Notes: generated by a model from the letters alone, not told the origin. A DNA stretch of 64,000 nucleotides from JAFGKK01 sp964521085 (GCA_964521085.1 CAZFPL010000008.1:33242-97241), one strand, 5' to 3'; counted from the first letter of the stretch, positions 41,828 through 50,922 are shown. A program made the numbers and translations.

Positions 41828-43150
41828 ATGCAACGGGCATTCCGACGGGGACTGACCGGATTGGGAATAGTATCCATTGCCATCCTAGCCTCTTGCGGCC
41901 AGGGTTCCACTGCAGGACCGTCCAACGGATCACAGGATACAGCCTCCCCAACTCTCTGGGAGCTGCCGCCGGCGTTCACACAAACTCTTACCGCGTCGGT
42001 CACCTTCACCGCGTCTCCGGAAGTCTCCATCACCCCCACTCCTCCGTCCGCACAGGAAGCGGCTTTTATCCCCCTTGCGACGGGATGGAATCACACGTGC
42101 GTGATTACCAGCAAGGGCGGGGTGATGTGCTGGGGGAGTAATGATAACGGCCAACTGGGAGACGGTTCGCGGACGGAACGCACCCGGCCGGTAAGCGTTA
42201 AAAATTTAACGGTTCCTGCGGTGGCCGTCACCGCGGGATGGGGGCATACCTGCATCCTGACCGAGGAAGGCGGCGTGAAATGCTGGGGCCGGAACAAATA
42301 CGGCGAACTCGGCGACGGGACGAACCAGCGCAGCAGCGAACCGGTGGATGTTTCCGGCCTGGCATCCGGGGTGGTTGCCATCGCGGCGGGAGACGATCAC
42401 ACGTGCGCGGTGAACGCCCAGGGAGGCGTGAAGTGCTGGGGATACAACAATTTCGGCCAGCTGGGAGACGGAACAACCGAAACGCGGAACGTCCCCGTCG
42501 ATATTCCGCGACTCAGCGGTGGCGTAACGAGTATTGCAGCCGGGGCGGCGCACACCTGCGCAGGAACGATCCGCGGAGAAGTGATGTGCTGGGGGAACAA
42601 CGAACTGGGCCAATTGGGCGACGGCTCGGATGCACCTTCCAGGGGTACTCCGGATGTTGTTTCCGGCCTTACCGACGGAATTACCGCCTTGGCCGCCAAA
42701 GGCGGACATTCTTGCATCATTAACGGATCCGGCGGAATCCAATGCTGGGGCCAGAATAAGTATGGGCAGCTGGGTGATGGCACCGCGAAGGATCAATTCA
42801 CGCCTGTAAAAGTGACCGGTCTGGATGGTGCCGTCTCGATAATTGCAGCGGGATGGAACCAGAGCTGTGGGGTATTGGCAGGCGGGGTATTAAATTGTTG
42901 GGGGTGGAACTACTACGGACAATTGGGCGACGATTCCATTGTCAGCCGGCTTCAACCTGTGAGTGTAAAGGGGTTGACCGGGAAGACCATTGCCGTGGAC
43001 GGAGGCGGGGGTCACACTTGCGCATTGATGGGCGATGGCACCGTGTACTGCTGGGGTTTCAATAAAAGCGGACAGTTGGGAGATCACACGAATCTCGACA
43101 GCAGCCTTCCAGTGAAGGTCGATGGAATAACCGGGCCGGGGGGTGGATAA
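41828..43150 (+). CDS. RCC1-repeat lipoprotein
   Basis: The 440-residue predicted lipoprotein has a signal peptide ending AILASC, a Ser/Thr/Pro linker of about 60 residues and then seven or more RCC1-type blades. The recurring core is GxxHTCxxxxxGGVxCWGxNxxGQLGDGT, for example in MCWGSNDNGQLGDGS, KCWGYNNFGQLGDGT and QCWGQNKYGQLGDGT. Each blade carries two cysteines (HTC and CWG), so disulfides outside the cell are likely. A seven-bladed propeller fits. Bacterial members are mostly uncharacterised surface proteins. BLIP-II is a distant relative. The open frame reaches back to 41804, but GGAGG at about 41818-41822 favours the ATG at 41828. Confidence 0.85.
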   Translation: MQRAFRRGLTGLGIVSIAILASCGQGSTAGPSNGSQDTASPTLWELPPAFTQTLTASVTFTASPEVSITPTPPSAQEAAFIPLATGWNHTCVITSKGGVMCWGSNDNGQLGDGSRTERTRPVSVKNLTVPAVAVTAGWGHTCILTEEGGVKCWGRNKYGELGDGTNQRSSEPVDVSGLASGVVAIAAGDDHTCAVNAQGGVKCWGYNNFGQLGDGTTETRNVPVDIPRLSGGVTSIAAGAAHTCAGTIRGEVMCWGNNELGQLGDGSDAPSRGTPDVVSGLTDGITALAAKGGHSCIINGSGGIQCWGQNKYGQLGDGTAKDQFTPVKVTGLDGAVSIIAAGWNQSCGVLAGGVLNCWGWNYYGQLGDDSIVSRLQPVSVKGLTGKTIAVDGGGGHTCALMGDGTVYCWGFNKSGQLGDHTNLDSSLPVKVDGITGPGGG

Positions 43151-43506
43151 AACGCAAGCGGATTCGCTTTCATTGGACAGGACTTCGAGAAAATCGGGCT
43201 GGCAGGAGAAATGGGGCTGTCAGTCCGGAATAAATCATCCCTTCAGATCGGAAAAATAAAGGGGTAATACAGCGGCTCGCGCACTGGGGATACGAGATTG
43301 ATGGAAAACGACCTGGTACCCAGTACAAGGCCGAGTACCCGACAGGTCAAAAAACCCTACTCATTGTTCCTAGTCAATTCTTTACCCAAATTGTTCACCC
43401 CAAGTGCTTGCGAAGAGAGTTTTTCGTTGTAGAAAAATGTCTTGATTTGTTAAAATTTTGCGCTCCTAGCTTGACTCCCCTTAATGTTGATGCTATCATT
43501 TCTTCT
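43151..43506. other. AT-rich intergenic region, no gene seen
   Basis: From about 43260 the composition drops clearly in GC compared with the flanks. Short frames run through it, including one from 43408 to 43812, but they lack ribosome-binding sites and protein-like composition. The region probably contains the promoter of the transporter locus or remnants of foreign DNA. Confidence 0.4.
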
Positions 43507-43520
43507 TGTAAACGCTTCCA
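43507..43520. promoter_or_regulatory. LacI-family operator-like site, upstream copy
   Basis: TGTAAACGCTTCCA is a near-palindromic site of the LacI/CcpA type (TGTAAACG-CG half-site style). Its exact reverse complement occurs at 43675-43688, with a centre-to-centre distance of 168 bases, which is 16 turns of B-DNA. Such phased pairs suit repression by looping. Confidence 0.5.
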
Positions 43521-43674
43521 AATTCATTTGGCGCTTGCTTGTCCCTGTGGCAATTATGCCAAACATAATCGGAATACTGTAACATTCTTTTCGCTAAAAA
43601 CACTCCTTTCGATAGCGAACGAAACTCCAATCGGGTTGTTTATCGAGATGAGGGACATAAAAAATATCGGAACG

Positions 43675-43688
43675 TGGAAGCGTTTACA
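43675..43688. promoter_or_regulatory. LacI-family operator-like site, downstream copy
   Basis: TGGAAGCGTTTACA is the exact reverse complement of the site at 43507-43520. It sits 53 bases before the ATG at 43742 and close to where transcription from a TTGTTT (43636-43641) with the AT-rich stretch at 43658-43667 might start. Confidence 0.5.
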
Positions 43689-43741
43689 TGGGTGTAAGGA
43701 AGAAATTGACCTCAAAAGCGTGCTCCCCAGCCGGAGGAATA

Positions 43742-43948
43742 ATGAACAACACCGGCATTCTCGGTCCAGAATTTGGCACCGGTTGCATTGGGGAGATCAT
43801 CCATCACATTGATGCTGGTCTCAGCCTGAAAAACCTCAATCAAAAATTTTTGCACCCCCTTTATGGACGGCATTTTGCCATTCCGGGAAATGGGACGATG
43901 AAGGTTCAACGGAAGGAGCCTTATGTCGCGCGGTCACCCTGGGTGTAG
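43742..43948 (+). CDS. Small ORF with strong ribosome-binding site, possible gene remnant
   Basis: A 68-codon frame starts with ATG at 43742 directly after CCGGAGGAATA, one of the best ribosome-binding sites in this part of the window. The start reads NNTGILGPEFGTGCIGEIIHH and continues KNLNQKFLHPLYGRHFAIPG. I do not recognise a family. A promoter region with paired operators upstream suggests a real regulated gene. The shortness suggests either a small protein or the 5' end of a gene that lost its body. The following 320 bases to 44267 hold no convincing frame. Confidence 0.4.
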   Translation: MNNTGILGPEFGTGCIGEIIHHIDAGLSLKNLNQKFLHPLYGRHFAIPGNGTMKVQRKEPYVARSPWV

Positions 43949-44267
43949 GTCCCGATGGCAGTAATTTTCAGGTACGCTTACCGGACACCTTTCCCCAAAA
44001 AGGCGCACCCCCGATCGCGTTGGGTAAGAATTTTGCCGGTACCCATTTTCTTTAAAACTGTTGGCGGTCAACTTTATCCCCTCACAAGCAAACGGAATCC
44101 CGGACAGCCGATTCCCTTCATCCGACGGCCCGTCCTAGACAGAACAAAACCAAGGGAACATCAGTCGTTTCCGGAGGAAGCTTCTTCGTGCCAGACGGGT
44201 CGGCTTGCATACCGGCAACCCGATATTGCTTGTTGGATGTCAGAATATCTCCAAAACGAGGTATGCG

Positions 44268-45326
44268 ATGAGACCTGAGTCCAACCCGGCCTCCCCCTAC
44301 CTGCTTGAGGTAAAGAATCTCAAGAAACATTTCCCCATCCAGAAAGGGTTCCTCGTTTCGAGAGTGATCGGCCATGTTAAAGCGGTCGACGATGTCAGCT
44401 TCTTTATCCGCCCCGGAGAAACGTTGGGGCTGGTGGGCGAAAGCGGTTGCGGTAAAACCACAACCGGCCGGCTGATTCTGCGCGCTTATGACCCGACCGG
44501 CGGCGAAATCTGGTTCGATGATTGCAAGCTTGGGCGGGTTAATGTGGCCATGCTGGACCACCGGCAGATCCGCCAGATCCGCATGAATATGCAGATGATT
44601 TTCCAGGATCCATATTCATCGCTCAATCCGCGAATGACGTTGCTGCAGATCGTCGGTGAGCCCCTGCTGGTCAACGGGGTCGCGAAAGGCGGCGAACTGC
44701 AGGATCGGGTGGCGAAGCTCCTGCGCGTGGTGGGCCTGCGTTCCGAGTATATGGCGCGTTACCCGCATGCCTTTTCCGGCGGACAGCGCCAGCGCATCGG
44801 TGTGGCGCGTGCCCTGGCCCTCAACCCGCAGCTGGTGGTTTGCGATGAGCCGGTCAGTGCTTTAGACGTATCCGTCCAAGCCCAGACTCTCAACCTGCTG
44901 CAGGATCTTCAAAAAGACTTTAATCTAACCTACCTTTTCATTTCACACGACCTAAGCGTTGTGGAACATATCAGCGACCGCGTGGTGGTGATGTACGTCG
45001 GCAAGCTGGTGGAGCATGCGCGCACGGAGAAGCTTTTCTACAATCCCAAGCATCCGTATACCGAGGCATTGCTCTCGGCTGTCCCCAAGCCCGATCCGCG
45101 CAAACGCACCACGCCGATTGTCCTGCAGGGCGACGTCGCCGACCCGGCACATCCGCCCAGCGGATGCTATTTCCACCCGCGCTGCCGTTATGCCATCGAG
45201 CGGTGCAAGACCGAGGAACCGCATCTGCGCGAGCTTGCGCCGGAACACTACGTCAGCTGCCACCGGGCCGAGGAACTCACGTTATCCGGCGTTTTGGAAA
45301 TCGCCGTAGGGGCATCAGCTTTGTAG
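44268..45326 (+). CDS. Oligopeptide/oligosaccharide ABC transporter ATP-binding protein (OppF/DppF type)
   Basis: The 352-residue ATPase of a family-5 importer begins LLEVKNLKKHFPIQKGF. Walker A is GESGCGKTTTGRLI near residue 62. FQDPYSSLNPRMTLLQIVGEPL follows, with signature FSGGQRQRIGVARAL, Walker B LVVCDEPVSALDVSVQAQ and switch His in FISHDLSVVEHISD. The Opp/Dpp C-terminal extension is GCYFHPRCRYAIERC. Reading could start at 44205, but the ATG at 44268 has GAGG six bases upstream. OppF lies first and OppD last in this operon (F-A-B-C-D), an unusual split of the two ATPases. Nearby GH115 suggests oligosaccharide rather than peptide uptake. Confidence 0.9.
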   Translation: MRPESNPASPYLLEVKNLKKHFPIQKGFLVSRVIGHVKAVDDVSFFIRPGETLGLVGESGCGKTTTGRLILRAYDPTGGEIWFDDCKLGRVNVAMLDHRQIRQIRMNMQMIFQDPYSSLNPRMTLLQIVGEPLLVNGVAKGGELQDRVAKLLRVVGLRSEYMARYPHAFSGGQRQRIGVARALALNPQLVVCDEPVSALDVSVQAQTLNLLQDLQKDFNLTYLFISHDLSVVEHISDRVVVMYVGKLVEHARTEKLFYNPKHPYTEALLSAVPKPDPRKRTTPIVLQGDVADPAHPPSGCYFHPRCRYAIERCKTEEPHLRELAPEHYVSCHRAEELTLSGVLEIAVGASAL

Positions 45327-45465
45327 ACTGCCACAGGGATCATGACGTGATTAAGATGAAGAGAATTTCACCACTCATGGAAAGGAGGGAACATCACAAG
45401 GAGAGTCACGAATCTCCCTATCCTGTCGATATACGTCCTAAGCTTAGCCAAGGAGGAAAGAAAAC

Positions 45466-47475
45466 ATGAGTAACAAACGAAAGATCACCCGACGTGTGTT
45501 TTTGCAGGCCGCCGCGATGGCCGCCGGCGGAACTGCTCTGGCTTCCTGCGCCACGGCCACACCATCCCCTACCACGGCACCGGTCAAAACGACAGCCCCG
45601 GTAGCTACTGCGGCCGGTCCTTCCTATAAAGAACCGACCATGCTGGTAGACCTCGTTGCGAAAGGCAAGCTGCCGCCGGTTGCGGAGCGCCTGCCGGCGA
45701 CTCCGTGGGTCGCCCCGGTCCTGGATAAAAACGGCGTCTCCGGCGGCATCATCCGCCGCGGATATACCGGCCCGGGCGATAAGTGGGGCATGTCGAAACT
45801 GTGCGACCGCGGCATGGTGTGGTTCGACCTGGACCTGGTCATGCGCCCGCGCCAGTGCGAATCCTGGGAGGTCAACGAAGACGGCTCGCAATACACCTTC
45901 CACATTCGCAAGGGCACCAAGTGGTCGGACGGCGTGGAATTCAAATCCAGCGACGTACGCTTCTGGTACGAGAAAGTCAAGCTGAACAAGACCCTGTTCC
46001 CCCAGCCGGACGGGAAATGGTGGACCGGCACGTCGGCGGATAAAAAGCTGATGACGGTGGAAACGCCGGATGATTACACCTTCGTCTTCAAGTATCAGGA
46101 TCCCAAACCGCTCTTGATCTACATCATCGGCCGGGAGGGAATCGGATTGCCCGAGCACTACATGAAAGAATGGATCTTGGACACCACCAGCGATCCGGAG
46201 GGGCTCAAGGCCAAGGTCGCGGCGGCGGGGTTCGAATCCTGGGATAAATACTGGATCGACAACCGGCAGTTCTACATGTGGAACACCGAACTGCCGCACC
46301 TGGGCCCGTGGAACGCCATCAACGACCTGAACGCGGAGAAGTGGGTCATCGAACGCAATCCCTACTTCTTCGGGGTTGACTCCGACGGCATGCAGCTGCC
46401 CTATCTGGACGGGGTCCAAAGCCGAAAGTTCTCGGATACCCAGGTCTTCAACCTGTGGATCGCCAACGGCGAGATCGACTTCCAGGCCCGCCGCGTGCAG
46501 GTGGGTGACTACACCTATTTCAAAGAGAACGAAGCCTCCGGCGACTACCAGGTCGTCGTGTGCCCGTCCGCCCGGCACATGGTGGTCGTCCTCAACCAGG
46601 CCAGCAAGAACGAAAAGCTCCGCCAGTTCTTCATGAACCGCGATGTGCGCATCGCTCTTTCTCTGGCGATCAACCGGCCCGGCATCAACGAGTTGAACTA
46701 TCTCGGCCTGGGCACCCCGCGCCAGTACAGCCCGCTCTCCATGTCGCCCCAGTACTACGAGAAGCTGACCAACGCCTACCTCGATTACTATCCTGCCAAG
46801 GCCAAACAGATGCTCGACGCCGCCGGATTCACCGCCAAGGACGCGGAAGGCTTCCGCAAGTACTCGGACGCCGAGGATGCCGAAACGATCTTCTTCGTCC
46901 TGGAAGGGCAATTCGGGGCCGGCACGCCGGATGAGGACGCCGGTCAGCAGGTGGTCAAGATGTTCAAGGCCGTCGGCGTAAAGTGCGAGTACAAGTTCGT
47001 GGAGACGACGCTGTACAACCAGCACTACACCTCCAACGACATGGACGCCGCCTGGTGGTACGCCGACCGGACCGTCGTCCCGCTGGCCGCCGAAGGCCTC
47101 ATCTTCCGCGGCGTGGCGAGCGACCGGCCGTTTGTCGACGCCTACAACAAATTCCTGGACGATCCGGAAAACCCGATTGCGATCGAGCCGCCCGCGGATC
47201 ATTACGTCCGCAAGCTTCACGATCTGTGGGAGCAAATCCTCAGGACGGGGGATCCGGACCAGCAGAACGAACTCTTCCGGCAGATGCTCGACATCTGGGC
47301 CGAGGAGCTGCCCATGCTCGGCGTGGTGGGTGAACTGCCCGCGCTGACGATCGTCAAGAACGGGCTGATGAACTTCGCCTCCAGCCCGAACGACGATACG
47401 ACCTGCGACGAGTACGTCCGCAATCCCGAAACGCTCTTCTGGGAGGACCCCTCGCAGCATATGGCCGAAGCGTAA
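45466..47475 (+). CDS. ABC transporter substrate-binding protein, family 5, Tat-type lipoprotein
   Basis: The 669-residue binding protein carries a twin-arginine signal with lipobox (KITRRVFLQAAAMAAGGTALASC) and a Thr/Ala/Pro linker. The family-5 core shows PRQCESWEVNEDGSQYTFHIRKGTKWSDGVEFKSSDVRFWYE near residue 125 and NRDVRIALSLAINRPGINELNYLGLGTP near residue 390. It is larger than typical DppA (about 530). Large members of this family from plant-polysaccharide degraders bind xylo- or manno-oligosaccharides. Given the downstream GH115, glucuronoxylo-oligosaccharides are a plausible ligand, by inference. A GGAGGAAAG ribosome-binding site is present. A strong hairpin separates it from the permease gene. 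Confidence 0.87.
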   Translation: MSNKRKITRRVFLQAAAMAAGGTALASCATATPSPTTAPVKTTAPVATAAGPSYKEPTMLVDLVAKGKLPPVAERLPATPWVAPVLDKNGVSGGIIRRGYTGPGDKWGMSKLCDRGMVWFDLDLVMRPRQCESWEVNEDGSQYTFHIRKGTKWSDGVEFKSSDVRFWYEKVKLNKTLFPQPDGKWWTGTSADKKLMTVETPDDYTFVFKYQDPKPLLIYIIGREGIGLPEHYMKEWILDTTSDPEGLKAKVAAAGFESWDKYWIDNRQFYMWNTELPHLGPWNAINDLNAEKWVIERNPYFFGVDSDGMQLPYLDGVQSRKFSDTQVFNLWIANGEIDFQARRVQVGDYTYFKENEASGDYQVVVCPSARHMVVVLNQASKNEKLRQFFMNRDVRIALSLAINRPGINELNYLGLGTPRQYSPLSMSPQYYEKLTNAYLDYYPAKAKQMLDAAGFTAKDAEGFRKYSDAEDAETIFFVLEGQFGAGTPDEDAGQQVVKMFKAVGVKCEYKFVETTLYNQHYTSNDMDAAWWYADRTVVPLAAEGLIFRGVASDRPFVDAYNKFLDDPENPIAIEPPADHYVRKLHDLWEQILRTGDPDQQNELFRQMLDIWAEELPMLGVVGELPALTIVKNGLMNFASSPNDDTTCDEYVRNPETLFWEDPSQHMAEA

Positions 47476-47494
47476 TCCGCTCCGGCAGGAACCC

Positions 47495-47531
47495 GGCATT
47501 CCCCCCTCCCGTTGCGGGAGGGGGGAATGCC
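47495..47531 (+). promoter_or_regulatory. Very stable intercistronic hairpin after the binding-protein gene
   Basis: GGCATTCCCCCCTCCCG (47495-47511) pairs perfectly over 17 bp with 47515-47531, with a three-base loop and no T-run. Hairpins in this position commonly protect the upstream binding-protein mRNA and lower permease expression. Confidence 0.7.
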
Positions 47532-47610
47532 CTCACCGTGCGTCACGCGTTTCCGTGGGGAGAACGTCGCCGCGGGCACGGGCGGTGTATTTTTTACCCG
47601 GAGGGATTCC

Positions 47611-48597
47611 ATGCTGGGATACATCCTGCGCCGCCTCGCGATCATGATCCCCACGCTGTTCGTCATCTCCATCATCACCTTCGTGATTATCCAGCTGCCC
47701 CCCGGGGATTTCCTGACCTCCTACGCCGCCAGCCTGCGGGCCCAGGGCGAGTCGATCGACGAGGCGGAAATTGAAGTCATGCGCGAGCGGTACGGGTTGA
47801 ACCAGCCCGTGTACGTGCAGTACGCCAAGTGGATCTGGGGGATCGTCACCCGCAACGACTGGGGGCAATCCATGTCGATGCAGGTGCCCGTCAAGGACCT
47901 GATCTGGCAGCGGATGGCGCTCTCGATGGTGCTGTCGGTGGTATCCCTGATCGTCGGCTGGTTCATCGCGATCCCGCTCGGAGTATATTCCGCCACGCAT
48001 CAATACTCGATCATCGATTACATCGTGACCTTCATCAGTTTCATGGGGATCGGCACGCCCAGCTTTCTGCTGGGGCTGGTCGTGATGTATATTGCCATGA
48101 ATTCCCTCGGCCTGCCGGTCGGCGGGCTGTTTTCGAGTCAATACATCCTGGCTCCATGGTCGTGGGATAAGGTCGTCGACCTGGCCAAGCACATTTGGAT
48201 CCCTGTTTCCATTTTGGCATTTAACGGCACCGCCGGCGGGTTGCGCACCACGCGCGCCAACCTGCTGGATGAACTAAACAAGCCGTATGTGGAAACCGCC
48301 CGCTCCAAGGGGCTGAAAGAAGGATACGTCATCTGGAAGTACCCGGTGCGGGTGGCGCTTAACCCCTTCTTCAGCACCGTGGGATGGGAGCTGGCGAACC
48401 TGATCGGCGGCGCCACCCTGCTCTCGATCGTGCTCAACCTGGAGACAGAAGGCCCGATGCTGCTGAATGCGCTGACCGCGCAGGACATGTACCTGGCGGG
48501 CAGCTTCCTTTTCCTGCTCAGCGTCATAACGGTCATCGGAACGTTGGTGTCCGATATTCTCTTGGCGTGGGTGGATCCACGCATTCGCATGACTTGA
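47611..48597 (+). CDS. Family-5 ABC transporter permease, DppB/OppB type
   Basis: The 328-residue membrane protein has the DppB opening LGYILRRLAIMIPTLFVISIITFVIIQLPPGD. A periplasmic part holds EIEVMRERYGLNQPVYVQYAKW. The EAA-type loop is LLDELNKPYVETARSKGLKEGYVIWKYPVRVALNPFFSTVG near residue 225, followed by GATLLSIVLNLETEGPMLLNALTAQDM. An in-frame upstream start at 47512 falls inside the hairpin. The ATG at 47611 is supported by CGGAGGG 6-7 bases upstream and by the family N-terminus. It forms the channel with the next gene. Confidence 0.9.
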   Translation: MLGYILRRLAIMIPTLFVISIITFVIIQLPPGDFLTSYAASLRAQGESIDEAEIEVMRERYGLNQPVYVQYAKWIWGIVTRNDWGQSMSMQVPVKDLIWQRMALSMVLSVVSLIVGWFIAIPLGVYSATHQYSIIDYIVTFISFMGIGTPSFLLGLVVMYIAMNSLGLPVGGLFSSQYILAPWSWDKVVDLAKHIWIPVSILAFNGTAGGLRTTRANLLDELNKPYVETARSKGLKEGYVIWKYPVRVALNPFFSTVGWELANLIGGATLLSIVLNLETEGPMLLNALTAQDMYLAGSFLFLLSVITVIGTLVSDILLAWVDPRIRMT

Positions 48598-48644
48598 CCC
48601 GGAGGCCTGCGCCTCTGTTCACTTCCTTCCCGACGCGAGGGTTT

Positions 48645-49784
48645 ATGACGGATCAGCCCAAAGTTCCTTTGGACGAAGAAGCCAAGATCGAAGAGAAGAT
48701 CGCCGTCGCCACGCCGCTGACGATGATGTGGTGGAAATTCCGCAAACACAGGATGGCGGTGATTAGCTGCGTTTTCCTCATCATCATGTATCTCATGGCG
48801 ATTTTCTGCGAATTCGTCTCGCCGTACATGCCGGACGAGACCCTCGCCCGCTACAAGACGGCGCCGCCGTCGGTCATCCGCCTCGTCGATGCGTCGGGCA
48901 AACTGCAGGCCCCGTTCATTTATCATTCCGATGTCTCGCGGGATCCGGAGACCCTTCGCGCCATCTACACCGAGAACACCGGGATCCGGCACCCCGTCAA
49001 ATTCTTCACCCGGGGACCGACGTACAAATTCTGGGGGCTGTGGGAGACCGACATCCACCTGTTCGGATTGGGCATTCCATCCGACGAGGAGCGCCTGATG
49101 CTGTTCGGAGCCGACCGGGTCGGGCGCGACGTGTTAACCATGACCATCTACGGCGCGCGGATCTCGCTCTCGATCGGCCTGATCGGGGTGTTCATCAGCC
49201 TGAGCGTCGGGATCGTGATCGGGGGGATATCGGGATACTACGGCGGAGCGATCGACAATCTCATCCAGCGGATCATCGAATTCATCCGTTCCATCCCGCA
49301 CATTCCTTTGTGGATGGCGCTCAGCGCGGCGCTGCCCCTGGAGTGGCCGGTGTTGAAGGTCTACTTTGCCATATCCCTCATCCTCTCGCTGGTCGGCTGG
49401 ACAAGCATGGCCCGCACGGTGCGCGGCCGCTTCCTGGCCATGCGCGAGGAGGATTTTATCCTGTCGGCCCGCCTGACGGGGTCGAGCGAAGGACGCATCA
49501 TCCTGGTGCACATGGTGCCCTCCTTCCTCAGCTACATCATCGCGATCCTGACCCTGGCCGTTCCGTACATGATCCTGAGCGAGACCAGTTTGAGTTTCAT
49601 CGGGCTTGGGTTGCGCGCTCCGGCCGTCAGCTGGGGTGTGCTGCTTGCGGAAGCCCAAAATGTGCGATCGATTGCACTTACCCCGTGGGTTTTCTGTCCG
49701 GCCGTGGCGGTCATTTCGACGGTGCTGGCTTTCAACTTCCTGGGCGACGGCTTGCGCGACGCCGCCGACCCCTACACTCGGTAG
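48645..49784 (+). CDS. Family-5 ABC transporter permease, DppC/OppC type
   Basis: The 379-residue membrane protein has an N-terminal cytoplasmic tail, then WWKFRKHRMAVISCVFLIIMYLMAIFCEFVSPY. A long outside loop of roughly 120 residues contains the DppC-like GADRVGRDVLTMTIYGARISLSIGL. The EAA loop is MREEDFILSARLTGSSEGRIILVHMVPSFLSYIIA, and the ending is NFLGDGLRDAADPYTR, as in DppC. The frame is open back to 48384 inside the previous gene. ATG 48645 is preceded by GCGAGGG. The next gene begins 9 bases after its stop. Confidence 0.9.
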   Translation: MTDQPKVPLDEEAKIEEKIAVATPLTMMWWKFRKHRMAVISCVFLIIMYLMAIFCEFVSPYMPDETLARYKTAPPSVIRLVDASGKLQAPFIYHSDVSRDPETLRAIYTENTGIRHPVKFFTRGPTYKFWGLWETDIHLFGLGIPSDEERLMLFGADRVGRDVLTMTIYGARISLSIGLIGVFISLSVGIVIGGISGYYGGAIDNLIQRIIEFIRSIPHIPLWMALSAALPLEWPVLKVYFAISLILSLVGWTSMARTVRGRFLAMREEDFILSARLTGSSEGRIILVHMVPSFLSYIIAILTLAVPYMILSETSLSFIGLGLRAPAVSWGVLLAEAQNVRSIALTPWVFCPAVAVISTVLAFNFLGDGLRDAADPYTR

Positions 49785-49793
49785 GAGGAAGCC

Positions 49794-50843
49794 GTGAACG
49801 GTAACGATCTGCTGCTTAAGATGAAAGACCTGAAAACCTACTTCTTCCTGGACGAGGGAACCGTCAAGGCCGTGGATGGGGCTGACCTGGAAGTTAAAAT
49901 GTGCAGCACGCTGGGCGTGGTGGGGGAAAGCGGCTGCGGAAAAAGCGTCGCCGCCCGGTCGATCATGCAGATCGTTGCCAAAGGCGGCAAGATCGTCAAC
50001 GGGGAAATTATTTTCCACCACCAATTGTGCGATCCCGGCACAGACAGACGCTTGAGCAAGGCGGAGGAGGTCATCGACCTTGCCACGCTCGATCCGCAGA
50101 GCGATAAGATCCGCTCCATCCGCGGCGCCGAAATCTCGATGGTCTTTCAAGAACCCATGACCTCCCTCAGCCCGGTCCACACCATCGGCAACCAGATCGG
50201 CGAGGTGATTTCCCTGCACCAGAAGCTTAATCCAAAACATGCGCGCGAGAAGGCCATCGATATGCTTGACCATGTAGGTATGCCCCTTCCCCAGCGCACC
50301 ATCGACCGTTACCCGCACGAGCTTTCCGGCGGCATGCGCCAGCGGGCCATGATCGCCATGGCACTATCCTGCCATCCCAGCCTGCTTATTGCCGACGAAC
50401 CCACCACCGCGTTGGACGTCACCACCGAGGCGCAGATCCTTACCCTGATGCGACGGCTGCAGGAAGAACTGGGCATGTCGATCATGTTCATCACCCATAA
50501 TCTGGGGGTGATCGCCCAGATGGCGGACCGGGTGGCTGTAATGTACCTGGGCAAGGTGGTGGAAGACGCAAGCGTGGAAGAGCTTTTCTACAAACCCCTG
50601 CATCCGTACACCCAGGCATTGCTGCAATCCATCCCGCGATTGGGAGCCAAAAAGGGCCGCAATCAGCGTCTGGCCTCCATCAGCGGTTCGGTGCCCGACC
50701 CGTATAACCTTCCCAAGGGTTGTCCCTTCCATCCGCGATGCGCCAAGCGCATTCCGAACTTATGCGACAAGGACGAGCCTCCGCTTGTGGAAGTGGATCC
50801 GGGCCATACGGTGCGCTGTGTCCTTTACAAACCATCCGCCTGA
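49794..50843 (+). CDS. Oligopeptide/oligosaccharide ABC transporter ATP-binding protein (OppD/DppD type)
   Basis: The 349-residue ATPase starts with GTG at 49794 after AGGAGGAAGCC. It shows LKTYFFLDEGTVKAVDGADLEV, Walker A GESGCGKSVAARSIM near residue 40, FQEPMTSLSPVHTIGNQIGEVI, signature LSGGMRQRAMIAMAL, Walker B LLIADEPTTALDVTTEAQ and switch His in FITHNLGVIAQMAD. The C-terminal cysteine cluster of the family is present (GCPFHPRCAKRIPNLC). In characterised relatives it can hold an iron-sulfur cluster. It pairs with the OppF-type ATPase at 44268. A terminator follows. Confidence 0.91.
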   Translation: MNGNDLLLKMKDLKTYFFLDEGTVKAVDGADLEVKMCSTLGVVGESGCGKSVAARSIMQIVAKGGKIVNGEIIFHHQLCDPGTDRRLSKAEEVIDLATLDPQSDKIRSIRGAEISMVFQEPMTSLSPVHTIGNQIGEVISLHQKLNPKHAREKAIDMLDHVGMPLPQRTIDRYPHELSGGMRQRAMIAMALSCHPSLLIADEPTTALDVTTEAQILTLMRRLQEELGMSIMFITHNLGVIAQMADRVAVMYLGKVVEDASVEELFYKPLHPYTQALLQSIPRLGAKKGRNQRLASISGSVPDPYNLPKGCPFHPRCAKRIPNLCDKDEPPLVEVDPGHTVRCVLYKPSA

Positions 50844-50880
50844 AAGAAATTAACCCGCAGGGTCTCTCATCCAGCTTTCG

Positions 50881-50922
50881 AAAAGGCCAGGATTACCGGA
50901 CGGAAAGCCCCTGGCTTTTTTT
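50881..50922 (+). terminator. Probable terminator after the importer operon
   Basis: AAAAGGCCAG (50881-50890) can pair with CTGGC-TTTT (50911-50919) apart from one skipped base, and the inner AAAGCC and GGCTTT arms form a smaller alternative stem. A seven-T run follows. GH115 begins about 50 bases later. Confidence 0.55.

Noticed and set aside
43408..43812. 134-codon frame across the AT-rich region
   Set aside because: No ribosome-binding site, it runs through both operator-like sites and the better-supported small ORF, and its composition changes abruptly along its length.
43955..44278. 107-codon frame before the OppF-type gene
   Set aside because: No ribosome-binding site and no protein-like pattern. 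It overlaps the real start of the ATPase gene.
45418..47499. 693-codon open frame antisense to the binding-protein gene
   Set aside because: It mirrors the sense gene in a GC-rich codon pattern, has no ribosome-binding site and reads as low-complexity Val/Arg/Gly/Asp sequence. The sense strand has a clear family match.
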